From assembly GCF_005222955.1 (NCBI RefSeq), contig NZ_LWUA01000012.1, positions 1 to 53,289 on the forward strand: a stretch of DNA of 53,289 bases, given 5' to 3'. Under the pieces are notes generated by a model. It was not told the DNA's origin, made no database searches, and worked only from the letters and a program-made list of their open reading frames with translations. Shown piece by piece: positions 1-10,059 of the stretch (the first letter of the stretch is position 1; each line of letters starts with the position of its first letter). This DNA is from Blastococcus sp. CCUG 61487. Its GTDB lineage: Bacteria; Actinomycetota; Actinomycetes; Mycobacteriales; Geodermatophilaceae. Both the position numbers and the translations under genes were made by a program.

Positions 1-34
1 CAGCCTCACAGTCACCTGATCCCAGCCGGGCGGC

Positions 35-1687
<1,653 letters not shown>

Positions 1688-1708
1688 TCAGTAAGGCAGG
1701 GCGAAAGA

Positions 1709-1750
1709 CGACCGCCCCGGGACCCGGGATGCGGGCCGCCGGGGCGGTCG
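1709..1750 (-). terminator. Hairpin between groES and groEL
   Basis: Two 12-base arms (1709-1720 and 1739-1750) are perfectly complementary around an 18-base loop. The hairpin lies 20 bases after the groES stop and 33 bases before groEL, so it could partly terminate transcription or mark an mRNA processing site that sets the GroES/GroEL ratio. No T-run follows it. Confidence 0.5.
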
Positions 1751-1770
1751 GAGTGCTTCGTGGAGAAGGG

Positions 1771-2079
1771 CTACTTCTCGACGACGGCGAGCAGGTCGCG
1801 GGCGGAGAGCACGAGGTACTCCTCGCCGCCGTACTTGACCTCGGTGCCGCCGTACTTGGAGTAGATGACGACGTCGCCCACGTTCACGTCGAGCGGAACG
1901 CGGTTGCCGTTGTCGTCGATGCGGCCGGGGCCGACGGCGACGACGGTGCCCTCCTGGGGCTTCTCCTTGGCGGTGTCCGGGATGACCAGACCGGAGGCGG
2001 TGGTGGTCTCGGCCTCGTTGGCCTGGACCACGACCCGGTCCTCCAGCGGCTTGATGCTGACCTTGGTAGCGGTCGTCAC
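1771..2079 (-). CDS. groES: Co-chaperonin GroES (Hsp10)
   Basis: Lid of the GroEL chamber. The 102-residue protein has the family core (KPLEDRVVV at the N-terminus, a mobile loop around residues 20-35 with SGLVIPD, then [10 protein letters not shown] and a [16 protein letters not shown] end). An open frame runs further upstream, but the GTG at 2079 is chosen because it gives the standard length and follows an AAGGGGG ribosome-binding site at 10 bases. It is the first gene of the groES-groEL operon, downstream of CIRCE. Confidence 0.96.
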   Translation of the reverse strand: MTTATKVSIKPLEDRVVVQANEAETTTASGLVIPDTAKEKPQEGTVVAVGPGRIDDNGNRVPLDVNVGDVVIYSKYGGTEVKYGGEEYLVLSARDLLAVVEK

Positions 2080-2198
2080 GTCGGTGACGCCCCCTTCGGT
2101 GTCGGACGGCAGGTGGCAGGTACTACTGGTGGTGCTGATGCTGTGGCACGGGATCCGGGCACCCGCCGTCGCGGGGGTCGGGTGCCAGCCCGTGTCGA

Positions 2199-2225
2199 TT
2201 GGCACTCTACCTACGAGAGTGCCAA
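2199..2225. promoter_or_regulatory. CIRCE operator (HrcA binding site)
   Basis: TTGGCACTC and GAGTGCCAA form a perfect 9-base inverted repeat around a 9-base spacer. This differs from the classic TTAGCACTC-N9-GAGTGCTAA at one symmetric position. HrcA represses groES-groEL from such sites. It is 120 bases before groES and only 39 bases before the divergent methyltransferase start, so it may influence both genes. Confidence 0.95.
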
Positions 2226-2233
2226 CCACTCAA
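2204..2233 (-). promoter_or_regulatory. Probable groES promoter overlapping CIRCE
   Basis: On the minus strand, TTGAGT (2233-2228) and TAGAGT (2209-2204) are separated by 18 bases. This resembles a housekeeping sigma promoter, and its -10 lies inside CIRCE, which would explain repression by HrcA. It implies a leader of roughly 118 bases before groES. Confidence 0.5.
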
Positions 2234-2264
2234 CCGGGTCCCCGTGGTGGGTGACCGGCCGCCG

Positions 2265-3515
2265 ATGGGCGACGCTGTTCCCGTGCACCCGTCCGAGGAC
2301 CAGGCCGCCGACACGGTGCGGCAGCTGCGCGCCCTCGCGACATCCGAGGGCGCGGTCGCGCTGGCCCGGGCGGCGGAGCTGCTCGACGCGGGCAGCGATC
2401 CGGTCGCCGGGCTGACCCGGTTGCGCGCCGAGGTCGGCACCGACCTCGCGGGCCCCGCCTGGGGCATCGCCCGGCAGCGACGGAAGGCACGGTCGACCTT
2501 CGGGGCCGACGCCGACCGGCTGCTGTTCACCGCCGACACCCTCGAGCAGGCGGGCCGGCCTGAGCTCGCCGCCCGGCGCGCGGCCCGCCTGCTCGCCGGG
2601 GGCGCGGACTCCGTCGCCGACCTGGGCTGCGCGGCGGGCACCGACACGATCGCCCTCGCCCGCGCCGGGGCCCGGGTGCTCGCCGTCGACGTCGACCCGG
2701 TGGCCCGCGCGCTCACCGCGGCCAACGTGGCGGCCCTCGACCTGGCCGACGACGTCTGGGTGCTGCCCGGCGACGCCGTCGAGCTGGTGGCGGCCGCCCG
2801 GGGCGGCGAGATCGCGGGCTGTGCCGCCGCCGTCCTCGACCCCGCCCGTCGGGCCGACGGTCGACGCCTGCTCGACCCCGACACGTGGTCGCCGCCGTGG
2901 GCGACGGTCGTCGCGCTGCTGGAGAAGGTGCCGACGTCGGTGGTGAAGGTGGCGCCGGGGCTGGACCACGACCGCGTGCCCGCGGGCGTCGAGGCGGAGT
3001 GGGTGTCCGTCGGCGGCTCGATCGTCGAGGCGCTGCTCTGGGGCCCGGCGGTGGCGACGACGTGGCGGCGGGCGACCACCGTGCGGGACGGCGTCGTCTC
3101 CGAGCTCACCGCCGACGCCGACCCCGGTCGCGCCGCCGCCGGACCCGTCCGCGGGTGGCTGCACGAGCCCGACCCGGCGGTGATCCGCTCCGGCCTGGTC
3201 GCCCTCGTGGCCGAGGAGCTCGAGGCCACGCTGGTCGATCCGACGATCGCCTACCTGACCAGCGACCAGGCGGCCGACTCCCCCTGGGTCACCAGCTACC
3301 GGGTCGACGAGGTGCTGCCGTTCAACCTCAAGAAGCTCAAGGCACTGCTGCGCACCCGGGGCGTGGGCCGCGTGGTGGTCAAGAAACGCGGCTCGCCGAT
3401 CGAGCCCGAGACCCTGTCCCGGCAGCTCCGCGGTGCGGGCAGCGGGACCGCGACGGTCGTCGTCACCCGCGTGGCCGGCGCCCCCACCGTGCTCGTCTGC
3501 GACGTCGTGGCGTGA
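2265..3515 (+). CDS. Class I SAM-dependent methyltransferase with THUMP-like domain
   Basis: Probable RNA or nucleic-acid methyltransferase of a family typical of actinobacteria. At 416 residues it has a helical N-terminal part. A Rossmann methyltransferase domain follows, with a SAM motif VADLGCAAGTDTIALA around residue 125 and AVDVDP at the end of the second strand. The C-terminal part resembles a THUMP domain and has the basic stretch LKKLKALLRTRGVGRVVVKK. The substrate cannot be told from sequence. ATG 2265 is one option; in-frame GTG 2244 and 2247 are others, and the open frame reaches back into CIRCE. It is transcribed divergently from groES. Confidence 0.8.
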   Translation: MGDAVPVHPSEDQAADTVRQLRALATSEGAVALARAAELLDAGSDPVAGLTRLRAEVGTDLAGPAWGIARQRRKARSTFGADADRLLFTADTLEQAGRPELAARRAARLLAGGADSVADLGCAAGTDTIALARAGARVLAVDVDPVARALTAANVAALDLADDVWVLPGDAVELVAAARGGEIAGCAAAVLDPARRADGRRLLDPDTWSPPWATVVALLEKVPTSVVKVAPGLDHDRVPAGVEAEWVSVGGSIVEALLWGPAVATTWRRATTVRDGVVSELTADADPGRAAAGPVRGWLHEPDPAVIRSGLVALVAEELEATLVDPTIAYLTSDQAADSPWVTSYRVDEVLPFNLKKLKALLRTRGVGRVVVKKRGSPIEPETLSRQLRGAGSGTATVVVTRVAGAPTVLVCDVVA

Positions 3516-3550
3516 CGAGGCGCCGCCGGCGGTCCCGCTAGCGTGCGGAC

Positions 3551-3928
3551 GTGATCATGGCCGTCGCGGTAGCGGGTGTCGTCGTCCTCGGGTGCCTGGC
3601 GGTCTTCCAGGCACTGCTCGTGGCCGGAGCCCCGCTGGGCAGGTTCGCCTGGGGCGGTGGCCACGTCGTGCTGCCGGTGATCCTGCGCATCGGCAGCGCC
3701 GCCTCCATCGGGCTCTACGCCTTCGTCGCGCTGCTCGTGCTCCAGGCAGCCGGCGCCGTGGACGTGTTCCCGGCCGGCGTCGTCGACATCGGCATCTGGG
3801 TGCTGACCGCGTACTTCGCGATCGGCGTCGCCATGAACGCCGTCTCGCGCAGCCGCGCGGAGCGGATGGTCATGACGCCGGTCGCCCTCGCCCTGGCCGT
3901 CATCTGCCTGGTGCTGGCCCTGCAGTGA
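3551..3928 (+). CDS. Small four-helix membrane protein, function unknown
   Basis: A 125-residue, almost wholly hydrophobic protein with four predicted membrane segments (about residues 3-26, 40-68, 77-98 and 106-124). A short basic loop containing SRSRAER comes before the last helix. I recognise no catalytic motif. GTG 3551 or ATG 3557 may start it. It lies 35 bases after the methyltransferase, so the two may be co-transcribed, and it converges with tsaD across a hairpin. The function is not assigned. Confidence 0.7.
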   Translation: MIMAVAVAGVVVLGCLAVFQALLVAGAPLGRFAWGGGHVVLPVILRIGSAASIGLYAFVALLVLQAAGAVDVFPAGVVDIGIWVLTAYFAIGVAMNAVSRSRAERMVMTPVALALAVICLVLALQ

Positions 3929-3962
3929 GCTCCGACAGTCCTGGTGTGCGACGTGAGCCGGG

Positions 3963-3986
3963 GGGCCAAAAGCGCGCTTGTGGCCC
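3963..3986. terminator. Hairpin between convergent genes
   Basis: GGGCCA and TGGCCC pair as outer arms, and AAGCG pairs with CGCTT inside, with a single A/G mismatch. The element fills the 65-base gap between the membrane-protein gene and tsaD and could terminate both directions. It has no clear T-run. Confidence 0.5.
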
Positions 3987-3993
3987 TAGGGGG

Positions 3994-5031
3994 TCAGCGG
4001 GAGACGACGTCGACCGGCAGGGAGCTGTCCGCGCCGAGGTCCGGTGCCGACGGCGCGACGCCGGCGGCGACCAGCCGCGACCCGAGCGCGGCCACCATGG
4101 CGCCGTTGTCGGTGCACAGCTTCGGGCTCGGCACCCGCAGCACGATGCCGGCCGCGGCGCAGCGCTCCTCGGCCAGCGCCCGCAGCCGCGAGTTGGCCGC
4201 CACTCCCCCGCCGAGCACCAGGTGGTCGACGCCGTGGTCGCGGCACGCGCGCACGGCCTTGGCGGTGAGGACGTCGGCCACCGCCTCCTGGAACGAGGCG
4301 GCGACGTCGGCCACCGGCACCGGTTCCCCCGCCCGCTCGCGCGCCTCGATCCACCGGGCGACGGCGGTCTTCAGGCCGGAGAAGGAGAAGTCGTAGGGCG
4401 CATCGCGCGGGCCGGTGAGCCCGCGGGGGAAGGCGATCGCGTCCGGGTCGCCCTCGCGGGCGGCGCGGTCGATCGGCGGTCCACCCGGGAAGGGCATCCC
4501 CAGCACCCGCGCGACCTTGTCGAAGGCCTCACCCGCGGCGTCGTCGATGGTGCGGCCGAGCGGCTGCACGTCCTGGGCCAGGTCGGGCACGAGCAGCAGC
4601 GAGCTGTGCCCGCCCGAGACGAGCATCGCGATCGACGGCTCGGCCAGCGGGCCGTGCTGCAACTCGTCCACGGCCACGTGCGCGGCCAGGTGGTTGACCC
4701 CGTACAGCGGCTTGTCCAGCGCCAGCGCGTACGCCTTGGCGGCGGCGACGCCGACCAGCAGCGCGCCGGTCAGCCCCGGGCCGGAGGTGACCGCGACGGC
4801 GTCGACGTCGGAGGCCTGGATGCCGGCCTCGGCCAGCGCCCGGTGCACCGTCGGCACCATCGCCTCCAGGTGCGCCCGGGAGGCGATCTCGGGCACCACC
4901 CCGCCGAAGCGCTCGTGCTCCGCCATCGACGTGGCCAGCGCGTCGGCGAGCAGGGTGTGCCCGCGGACGATGCCGACGCCCGTCTCGTCGCACGAGGTCT
5001 CGAACCCCAGCACCAGCGGCTCCTGCGTCAC
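3994..5031 (-). CDS. tsaD: tRNA N6-adenosine threonylcarbamoyltransferase TsaD
   Basis: Transfers the threonylcarbamoyl group to A37 of ANN-decoding tRNAs (t6A), together with TsaB and TsaE. The 345 residues show the ASKHA fold. The start has FETSCDET, metal-binding histidines are at 114 and 118 (NHLAAH), SGGHSS is near residue 144, and the metal-binding aspartate is at about 308 in [12 protein letters not shown] 5031 overlaps the end of rimI by 4 bases, which supports translational coupling in tsaB-rimI-tsaD. Confidence 0.96.
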   Translation of the reverse strand: MTQEPLVLGFETSCDETGVGIVRGHTLLADALATSMAEHERFGGVVPEIASRAHLEAMVPTVHRALAEAGIQASDVDAVAVTSGPGLTGALLVGVAAAKAYALALDKPLYGVNHLAAHVAVDELQHGPLAEPSIAMLVSGGHSSLLLVPDLAQDVQPLGRTIDDAAGEAFDKVARVLGMPFPGGPPIDRAAREGDPDAIAFPRGLTGPRDAPYDFSFSGLKTAVARWIEARERAGEPVPVADVAASFQEAVADVLTAKAVRACRDHGVDHLVLGGGVAANSRLRALAEERCAAAGIVLRVPSPKLCTDNGAMVAALGSRLVAAGVAPSAPDLGADSSLPVDVVSR

Positions 5032-5474
5032 CGCCGCTCCCTCCTCATGACCACGGCATCGGTGCCGCTCGGTTGGTAGTAGCCGCGCCGGCGGCCGATC
5101 TCGGCGAACCCGCGCCGCCGGTACAGCCCCTGCGCGAGCTCGTTGTCCGCCCGGACCTCGAGGAGCACCACCGGGCTGCGCCGCCGGTCGGCCTCGGCGA
5201 GCAGCGCGTCGAGCAGCTGCGCGCCGATCCGCTCGCCCTGGCGGGTGCCGGTGACGCCGATCGTGGCCACGTGCGCCTCGTCGTCGTAGGCGATGAGGCC
5301 GGCGTACCCGACCACCTGCCCGTCGTCGTCGGCCACGAGGTAGTGGCGGGTGTCGGTCTGCGCCAGCTCGTCGCGGTACATGGCCGCGGTCCAGGTGTCC
5401 GGCGCGAAGAGCTCCTCCTCGAGCGCCATCACCGCCGGCAGGTCGGTCGGCTGCATCGGGCGCAGCCGGATCAC
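5028..5474 (-). CDS. rimI: Ribosomal protein S18-alanine N-acetyltransferase RimI-like
   Basis: GNAT acetyltransferase expected to acetylate the N-terminus of S18 or other proteins. The 148 residues carry the acetyl-CoA motif region [16 protein letters not shown] near residue 75 and the typical late segment [19 protein letters not shown]. The frame is open far upstream into neighbouring genes. GTG 5474 is chosen because it overlaps the tsaB stop as GTGA and matches family length. The position between tsaB and tsaD is the classic arrangement. Confidence 0.93.
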   Translation of the reverse strand: MIRLRPMQPTDLPAVMALEEELFAPDTWTAAMYRDELAQTDTRHYLVADDDGQVVGYAGLIAYDDEAHVATIGVTGTRQGERIGAQLLDALLAEADRRRSPVVLLEVRADNELAQGLYRRRGFAEIGRRRGYYQPSGTDAVVMRRERR

Positions 5475-6103
5475 TGCGACACGGCCTTGATCGCCGCCGG
5501 TGGGGTGGCGTCCGGGCGGCGCAGGTACAGCGGCACGAGGGGCGCGGCCGACGACGGATCGGCCAGCTGGGGGGCGGCCGCGCGGAGCAGCCCCGCCGTC
5601 GTCACCTCCGCCGGCTCCACCTGGGCGTCCAGCCGGGCCGCGAAGGCGGGGTCCCCCACGAAGGGGCCGGGGCGGCCGAGCTCCTCCGGCCGGACGACTC
5701 CCGGCCCGTCCACGCGGGCCCCCCGGCCGTCGTAGGCGGCCCAGTAGACCTCCTTGCGGCGCGCGTCGGTGACCACGGTGCGGGCGCCGGAGCCGATCGC
5801 GTCCAGGGAGCACACCCCGACCACCGGCAGGCCGCGCGCGTCGGCCAGCGCGGCGGCCGTCACGATGCCGACCCGCAGCCCGGTGAACGGCCCCGGCCCC
5901 AGGCCGGTGACCATCGCCTGCACCTCGGCCAGCGCGAGCCCGGCGTCGGCCAGCACGGCCTCGATCGCCGGGGTGAGCAGCTCGGCGTGCCTGGTCCCGG
6001 ACGGGACGGCGCGCTCGGCCAGGACGTCGACGCCGTCGGGCGACCAGCGGGCCACACCGGCGACCAGGGTCGGGGTGGCGGTGTCGAGCGCGAGGACGAG
6101 CAC
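5471..6103 (-). CDS. tsaB: tRNA threonylcarbamoyladenosine biosynthesis protein TsaB
   Basis: Partner and scaffold of TsaD in t6A formation; a degenerate ASKHA protein. The 210 residues begin with [12 protein letters not shown] and contain the diagnostic [14 protein letters not shown] near residue 68 and the [10 protein letters not shown] segment. It is the first gene of tsaB-rimI-tsaD. In many actinobacteria tsaE sits directly upstream; here tsaE is almost 2.9 kb away, behind two plus-strand genes. Confidence 0.95.
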   Translation of the reverse strand: MLVLALDTATPTLVAGVARWSPDGVDVLAERAVPSGTRHAELLTPAIEAVLADAGLALAEVQAMVTGLGPGPFTGLRVGIVTAAALADARGLPVVGVCSLDAIGSGARTVVTDARRKEVYWAAYDGRGARVDGPGVVRPEELGRPGPFVGDPAFAARLDAQVEPAEVTTAGLLRAAAPQLADPSSAAPLVPLYLRRPDATPPAAIKAVSQ

Positions 6104-6212
6104 GAGAGGCCAGGGTAGTGCGCGGGAGCGGACGGGAGAGAATGCACGGGACGCCGGCAGGAGGCCGGAACCCGGACGAGGGTCGGGTACGGCTCACGGG
6201 GAGGACACGAGG

Positions 6213-6626
6213 GTGTCGGCGGACGGCGCGACGGGACCGGCGCGGCCGGGTCTGCGGACCCAGCTGGTCCGCTTCGTCCTGGTGGGCGGCTTCAGCGCCG
6301 TCGTCGACCTGACGGTGTACTCGCTCGGCCTGCACCTGGGGCTGGCCACCTACGTCGCCCGGGCGCTGAGCTTCGTCGTCGGCACGACCACCGCGTACGC
6401 GCTCAACCGGCGCTGGGCCTTCCAGGTGGACGGCGGTGCCCGGCGGGCCGGGGGGTTCGCGCTGCTCTACGGCACGACGTTCTTCCTGATCCTCGGCGTG
6501 AACGCCCTCGCGCTGGCGGTCCTCCCGGACTCCTCGTGGCGGGTCACCCTGGCGTGGGCGTTCTCGCAGGGGCTCGGCACGGCCTGGAACTTCGTCATGC
6601 TGCGGTTGGTCGTCTTCCGCTCCTGA
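6213..6626 (+). CDS. GtrA-like membrane protein
   Basis: A 137-residue protein with four membrane helices, of the GtrA family. These proteins are thought to help move lipid-linked sugars across the membrane for glycan decoration. RFVLVGGFSAVVDLTVY opens the first helix, and ALNRRWAFQ and the final WNFVMLRLVVFR are typical of the family. GTG 6213 is chosen because GGGGAGG lies 8 bases before it; the longer open frame overlaps tsaB. It is divergent from tsaB and upstream of an acyltransferase, so a joint role in surface-glycan modification is likely but inferred. Confidence 0.85.
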   Translation: MSADGATGPARPGLRTQLVRFVLVGGFSAVVDLTVYSLGLHLGLATYVARALSFVVGTTTAYALNRRWAFQVDGGARRAGGFALLYGTTFFLILGVNALALAVLPDSSWRVTLAWAFSQGLGTAWNFVMLRLVVFRS

Positions 6627-6766
6627 CGGCCGACATCGCGGTGCTCGACCACATCGGCCACCCCACGAGCAACGCACCGTCACATCAAGAGCACGCTGCG
6701 TCGATACGTAACGGTACGGTCCGGTAGCGCTCCCCCGCAGCTGCTCGGGGACGACCGATCCCGAGA

Positions 6767-8968
6767 TTGCGAGCCATCGATGCCCGACGCAGCCAGCGGC
6801 GCGCAGCACCCGTGACCGTTCTCGACCCGACGGTCCGGTTCACCCCGACGACGGCGGTGCGCCCGGTCCCGCCACCGGTTCGCGCACCTCGACCTGCCGC
6901 GGAACACGCCACGGAACCGGCGGGGCCGGCGAGCCACTTCCGCGCGGACATCCAGGGGCTGCGCGCGATCGCTGTCGGCCTGGTCGTCCTCAACCACGTC
7001 ACCGGCTGGCCCGGGGGCGGCTACGTGGGCGTCGACGTCTTCTTCGTCATCTCGGGCTTCCTCATCACCGGGTTACTCCTCCGGGAACGGGAGCGGTCGG
7101 GCCGGATCTCCTTCCGCGACTTCTACGTGCGCCGGGCCCGCCGCATCCTCCCGGCGGCGATCGTCGTCCTGGCCGTGACGAGCGTCGCCAGCCAGGTGCT
7201 GTTCCTCGGCGACCGCGCGAACAGGGTCGTGGAGGACAGTCTCTGGTCGCTGGCCTTCGCCGCCAACGTCGGCTTCGCCCTGCAGGGGACCGACTACTCC
7301 GACAGCAGCACCGCCCACTCACCGATGCAGCACTTCTGGTCGCTCTCGGTGGAGGAGCAGTTCTACGTCGCCTGGCCGCTGCTCATCCTCGCGGTGACGG
7401 CGCTCGTGGTGGGTCGGCGCCGCCGGGTCGCGCTGGGGGGCGCGATGCTCGCCGTCTGCACCGCATCGTTCGCCTGGTCGGTGCACGCCACCGCCGCGTC
7501 CCCCACCACCGCCTACTTCTCCACGTTCACCCGCGCCTGGGAGCTGGGGGTGGGCGCGCTGGTCGCGGTGTCCGCCGCGTCCCTGCACCGGCTCCCGGAC
7601 GCCGTGCGCGCCGTCGCGGCGTGGGCCGGGCTGGGCGGCATCGTCGTGGCGGCGCTCGCCTACTCCTCGCAGACGCCCTTCCCCGGCGCCGCGGCGGCGC
7701 TACCCGTCCTGTCGGCCGCCGCGCTGGTGGCGTTCGGGAACGCCCCGGGCGGGCCCGGCCGTCCGTGGCTGCTCACCAGCCGGCCCATGCGCTTCGTCGG
7801 GGACGTCTCCTACTCGCTGTACCTGTGGCACTGGCCGGTCGTGGTGCTCCTCGGCGTCGTGATCAGCACGGGCACCTGGACGTTCGCCGCGACGGCGATC
7901 GCGCTGTCGGTGCTCCTCGCGGTCGCCTCCTACCTGCTGATCGAGCGCCCCCTGCTCACCGCGGGTTCCCGGCGGGCCGTGCCCGCCGGTGCGCAGCCGC
8001 GCGGGGCCGTCGTCGCGCACCGGGTGAGGAGTGCCGCAGCGCTGACGGTGATCGGCGCCGTGACCGCCGTCGCCTGCGTCGCGCTGCTCCCCGACCGCCG
8101 CCCGACCGGCGGTGCCCTCGGCGCGATGCCGGCAGCGGCCGATGCCTCTCTCGCCCCGCTCGCCGAGCAGATCCGGAACTCGCTCGAGGCCACCGAGTGG
8201 GGTCCGCTGCACCCCGCGCTCAGCGACCTGTCGACGGCGCGGGCGCCGGAGTGGGGCATCGACCTGTGCCTCGACGTCGACGGGAGCAACGTCGCGCGGT
8301 GCAGGTACGGGAGCCCGACCGCTCCACGACGCGTCGCCGTCCTCGGTGACTCGATCGCCCTCAGCTGGGTCCCCGGTCTGCGTGCCGCACTACCGGCGGA
8401 CCAGTGGGCCGTCCAACTGCTGACCTGGCGCGAGTGCCCCAACATCACCGCCCCGACGCGGGGCATGAAGGAGCCGGTGCACACCTCGTGCATGGAGCAC
8501 CGGGAGTGGGCGCTGGACCGGATCGCCGAGGATCCACCGGACCTGGTCGTGATGAGCAACAACTACGGCGCACCGCTGGTGGACCCCGTCGCCGACCCCT
8601 CCGCCGTGTGGCGAGCGGGCACGGAGGAGATCGTCGCCCGGGTGCACGCGACCGGCGCGAGGGCGCTCGTGCTCGCCGCGCCCCCGACCTCGGTGGCACT
8701 CGAGGAGTGCGCCACCGCGCTGAACTCTCCGGCCGACTGCGTCCTGCCCGTCCCGGACGCGTACGACCTGAGCGCCTCCGTCGAGCGTCGTGCCGCGGAG
8801 ACGCAGGGCGCCACGTGGGTCGACACCAGGGACTGGTTCTGCTTCGAGGGCCGATGCCCCGCCGTCGTCGGGTCCACGCCGGTCTACATCGACCACATGC
8901 ACCTGACGGCCGAGTACTCGCGCAGGCTGGCTCCGCAGCTCCTCCAGGCGCTGCTCGGCACGGCCTGA
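6767..8968 (+). CDS. OafA/YrhL-type acyltransferase with C-terminal SGNH domain
   Basis: Predicted O-acyltransferase of cell-surface polysaccharide or peptidoglycan. The 733 residues comprise a proline-rich N-terminus, then an acyltransferase-3 membrane domain of about ten helices (about 65-460). That domain has the motifs RADIQGLRAIAV, GYVGVDVFFVISGFLITG and FWSLSVEEQFY. A periplasmic SGNH domain follows, with a nucleophile in VAVLGDSIALSW (Ser529) and a DHMH pair at 709-712. The start is uncertain: TTG 6767 has no good ribosome site, and in-frame GTG 6812 is an alternative. It follows the GtrA gene and converges on tsaE with a 7-base gap. Confidence 0.92.
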   Translation: MRAIDARRSQRRAAPVTVLDPTVRFTPTTAVRPVPPPVRAPRPAAEHATEPAGPASHFRADIQGLRAIAVGLVVLNHVTGWPGGGYVGVDVFFVISGFLITGLLLRERERSGRISFRDFYVRRARRILPAAIVVLAVTSVASQVLFLGDRANRVVEDSLWSLAFAANVGFALQGTDYSDSSTAHSPMQHFWSLSVEEQFYVAWPLLILAVTALVVGRRRRVALGGAMLAVCTASFAWSVHATAASPTTAYFSTFTRAWELGVGALVAVSAASLHRLPDAVRAVAAWAGLGGIVVAALAYSSQTPFPGAAAALPVLSAAALVAFGNAPGGPGRPWLLTSRPMRFVGDVSYSLYLWHWPVVVLLGVVISTGTWTFAATAIALSVLLAVASYLLIERPLLTAGSRRAVPAGAQPRGAVVAHRVRSAAALTVIGAVTAVACVALLPDRRPTGGALGAMPAAADASLAPLAEQIRNSLEATEWGPLHPALSDLSTARAPEWGIDLCLDVDGSNVARCRYGSPTAPRRVAVLGDSIALSWVPGLRAALPADQWAVQLLTWRECPNITAPTRGMKEPVHTSCMEHREWALDRIAEDPPDLVVMSNNYGAPLVDPVADPSAVWRAGTEEIVARVHATGARALVLAAPPTSVALEECATALNSPADCVLPVPDAYDLSASVERRAAETQGATWVDTRDWFCFEGRCPAVVGSTPVYIDHMHLTAEYSRRLAPQLLQALLGTA

Positions 8969-8979
8969 CGGGGCGTCAG
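8965..8979. terminator. Short hairpin covering both convergent stop codons
   Basis: CTGACG and CGTCAG flank a GGG loop. The left arm contains the acyltransferase stop and the right arm the tsaE stop. With so little intergenic space this may be the only 3' end signal, but a 6-base stem is weak. Confidence 0.3.
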
Positions 8980-9422
8980 CCGATCCGCTCGTCCCAGCCG
9001 GGGCCGTGCGGCACGAGGACGACGGTGCGGATATCGTCGTCCCGGCGCTCGAGCCGCACCTCGAGGTGCTCGTCGGCGAGCTGCTCGACCAGACCCTGCC
9101 CCCACTCGACGACGGTCACCGAGTCGGCGACGGTGACGTCGAGATCCAGGTCGTCGACGTCGGCCATCCCGCCGAGCCGGTAGGCGTCGACGTGCACCAG
9201 CGGGAGCCGCCCTCCCTGGTGCACCCGGGCGATCACGAACGTCGGCGAGGTGACCGGCTCGCGCACGCCGAGCCCGCGGCCGATACCGCGGGTGAGCGCG
9301 GTCTTGCCGGCACCCAGCGGCCCGACGAGCACGACGAGGTCGCCGGGGCGGAACAGCGCCGCCAGCTGCTCGCCCAGCCGCTCGGTGTCCTCGACCGTCG
9401 GCAGCTCGTGCGCGGCCTTCAC
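8976..9422 (-). CDS. tsaE: tRNA threonylcarbamoyladenosine biosynthesis ATPase TsaE
   Basis: P-loop ATPase required for t6A turnover by the TsaB-TsaD complex. The 148 residues show the Walker A motif VGPLGAGKT (34-41), VTSPTFVIA and the HVDAYRLGG segment that follows it in this family, and a late VVEWGQGL. GTG 9422 overlaps the end of the upstream glycosylase gene by 4 bases. It ends a minus-strand run (acpS to tsaE) and is split from tsaB by the plus-strand GtrA and acyltransferase genes. Confidence 0.95.
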   Translation of the reverse strand: MKAAHELPTVEDTERLGEQLAALFRPGDLVVLVGPLGAGKTALTRGIGRGLGVREPVTSPTFVIARVHQGGRLPLVHVDAYRLGGMADVDDLDLDVTVADSVTVVEWGQGLVEQLADEHLEVRLERRDDDIRTVVLVPHGPGWDERIG

Positions 9423-10057
9423 GTGTCCTCCTCCAGCGACCGGGCGACGGCGGTGAGGTCGGCGAGCAGCCCCGCCCGCGGTGCGCCGTTCGGTCCGAAC
9501 CTGATCGCCGCCGACGGATGGTAGGTCGCCCAGACCGCTCGGCCGTCGACGTCGTGCGGGCGCCCGCGCGCGGCGGCGAGCACGGTCTTCGGTCCGAGGA
9601 ACCACTTCGCCGACGAGAGCCCCAGCGCGACCACCACCCGGGCGTCCAGCAGCCTCAGCTGGCGGTGCAGCCATCCGCTGCAGCGAGCCACCTCCGGCGC
9701 CCGCGGCGTCCGGTTGGCCGGGGGCCGGCACTTCACGACGTTGAGCACCGCGGCCTGCACCCGGTCCAGCCCGGCCGCGGCGAGCAGCTCGTCGAGCAGC
9801 ATCCCCGACTTCCCGACGAAGGGCCGGCCGGTCTCGTCCTCGCTCGCCCCCGGCGCCTCGCCGACCAGCACCAGCCGGGGCCGGCCGGCCGCCGGTACGT
9901 CGCCGACGACCACGTGCTGCCGGGTGGCCGCCAGCTCGGGGCAGGCGACGCAGCCGCTCGCGACCTCGGCCAGCCCCGGCCAGTCGGCGGCGGCCGCCGC
10001 GGCGCGCGCTACCTCCTCGGGCGGGGCATCCGGTCCGGGCGGCCGGGGTGCGGCCAC
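9419..10057 (-). CDS. Uracil-DNA glycosylase, iron-sulfur type (family 4/5-like)
   Basis: Removes uracil from DNA in base-excision repair. The 212 residues have four cysteines placed for a 4Fe-4S cluster (36, 39, 110, 126), the active-site motif VGEAPGASED (65-74), NVVKCRPPANRTP, and a late YHPSAAIRFG. The N-terminal 30 residues are Ala/Pro rich. GTG 10057 lies just after the hydrolase stop, and the gene end overlaps the tsaE start, so it belongs to the alr-to-tsaE transcript. Confidence 0.9.
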   Translation of the reverse strand: MAAPRPPGPDAPPEEVARAAAAAADWPGLAEVASGCVACPELAATRQHVVVGDVPAAGRPRLVLVGEAPGASEDETGRPFVGKSGMLLDELLAAAGLDRVQAAVLNVVKCRPPANRTPRAPEVARCSGWLHRQLRLLDARVVVALGLSSAKWFLGPKTVLAAARGRPHDVDGRAVWATYHPSAAIRFGPNGAPRAGLLADLTAVARSLEEDT

Positions 10058-10059
10058 CG

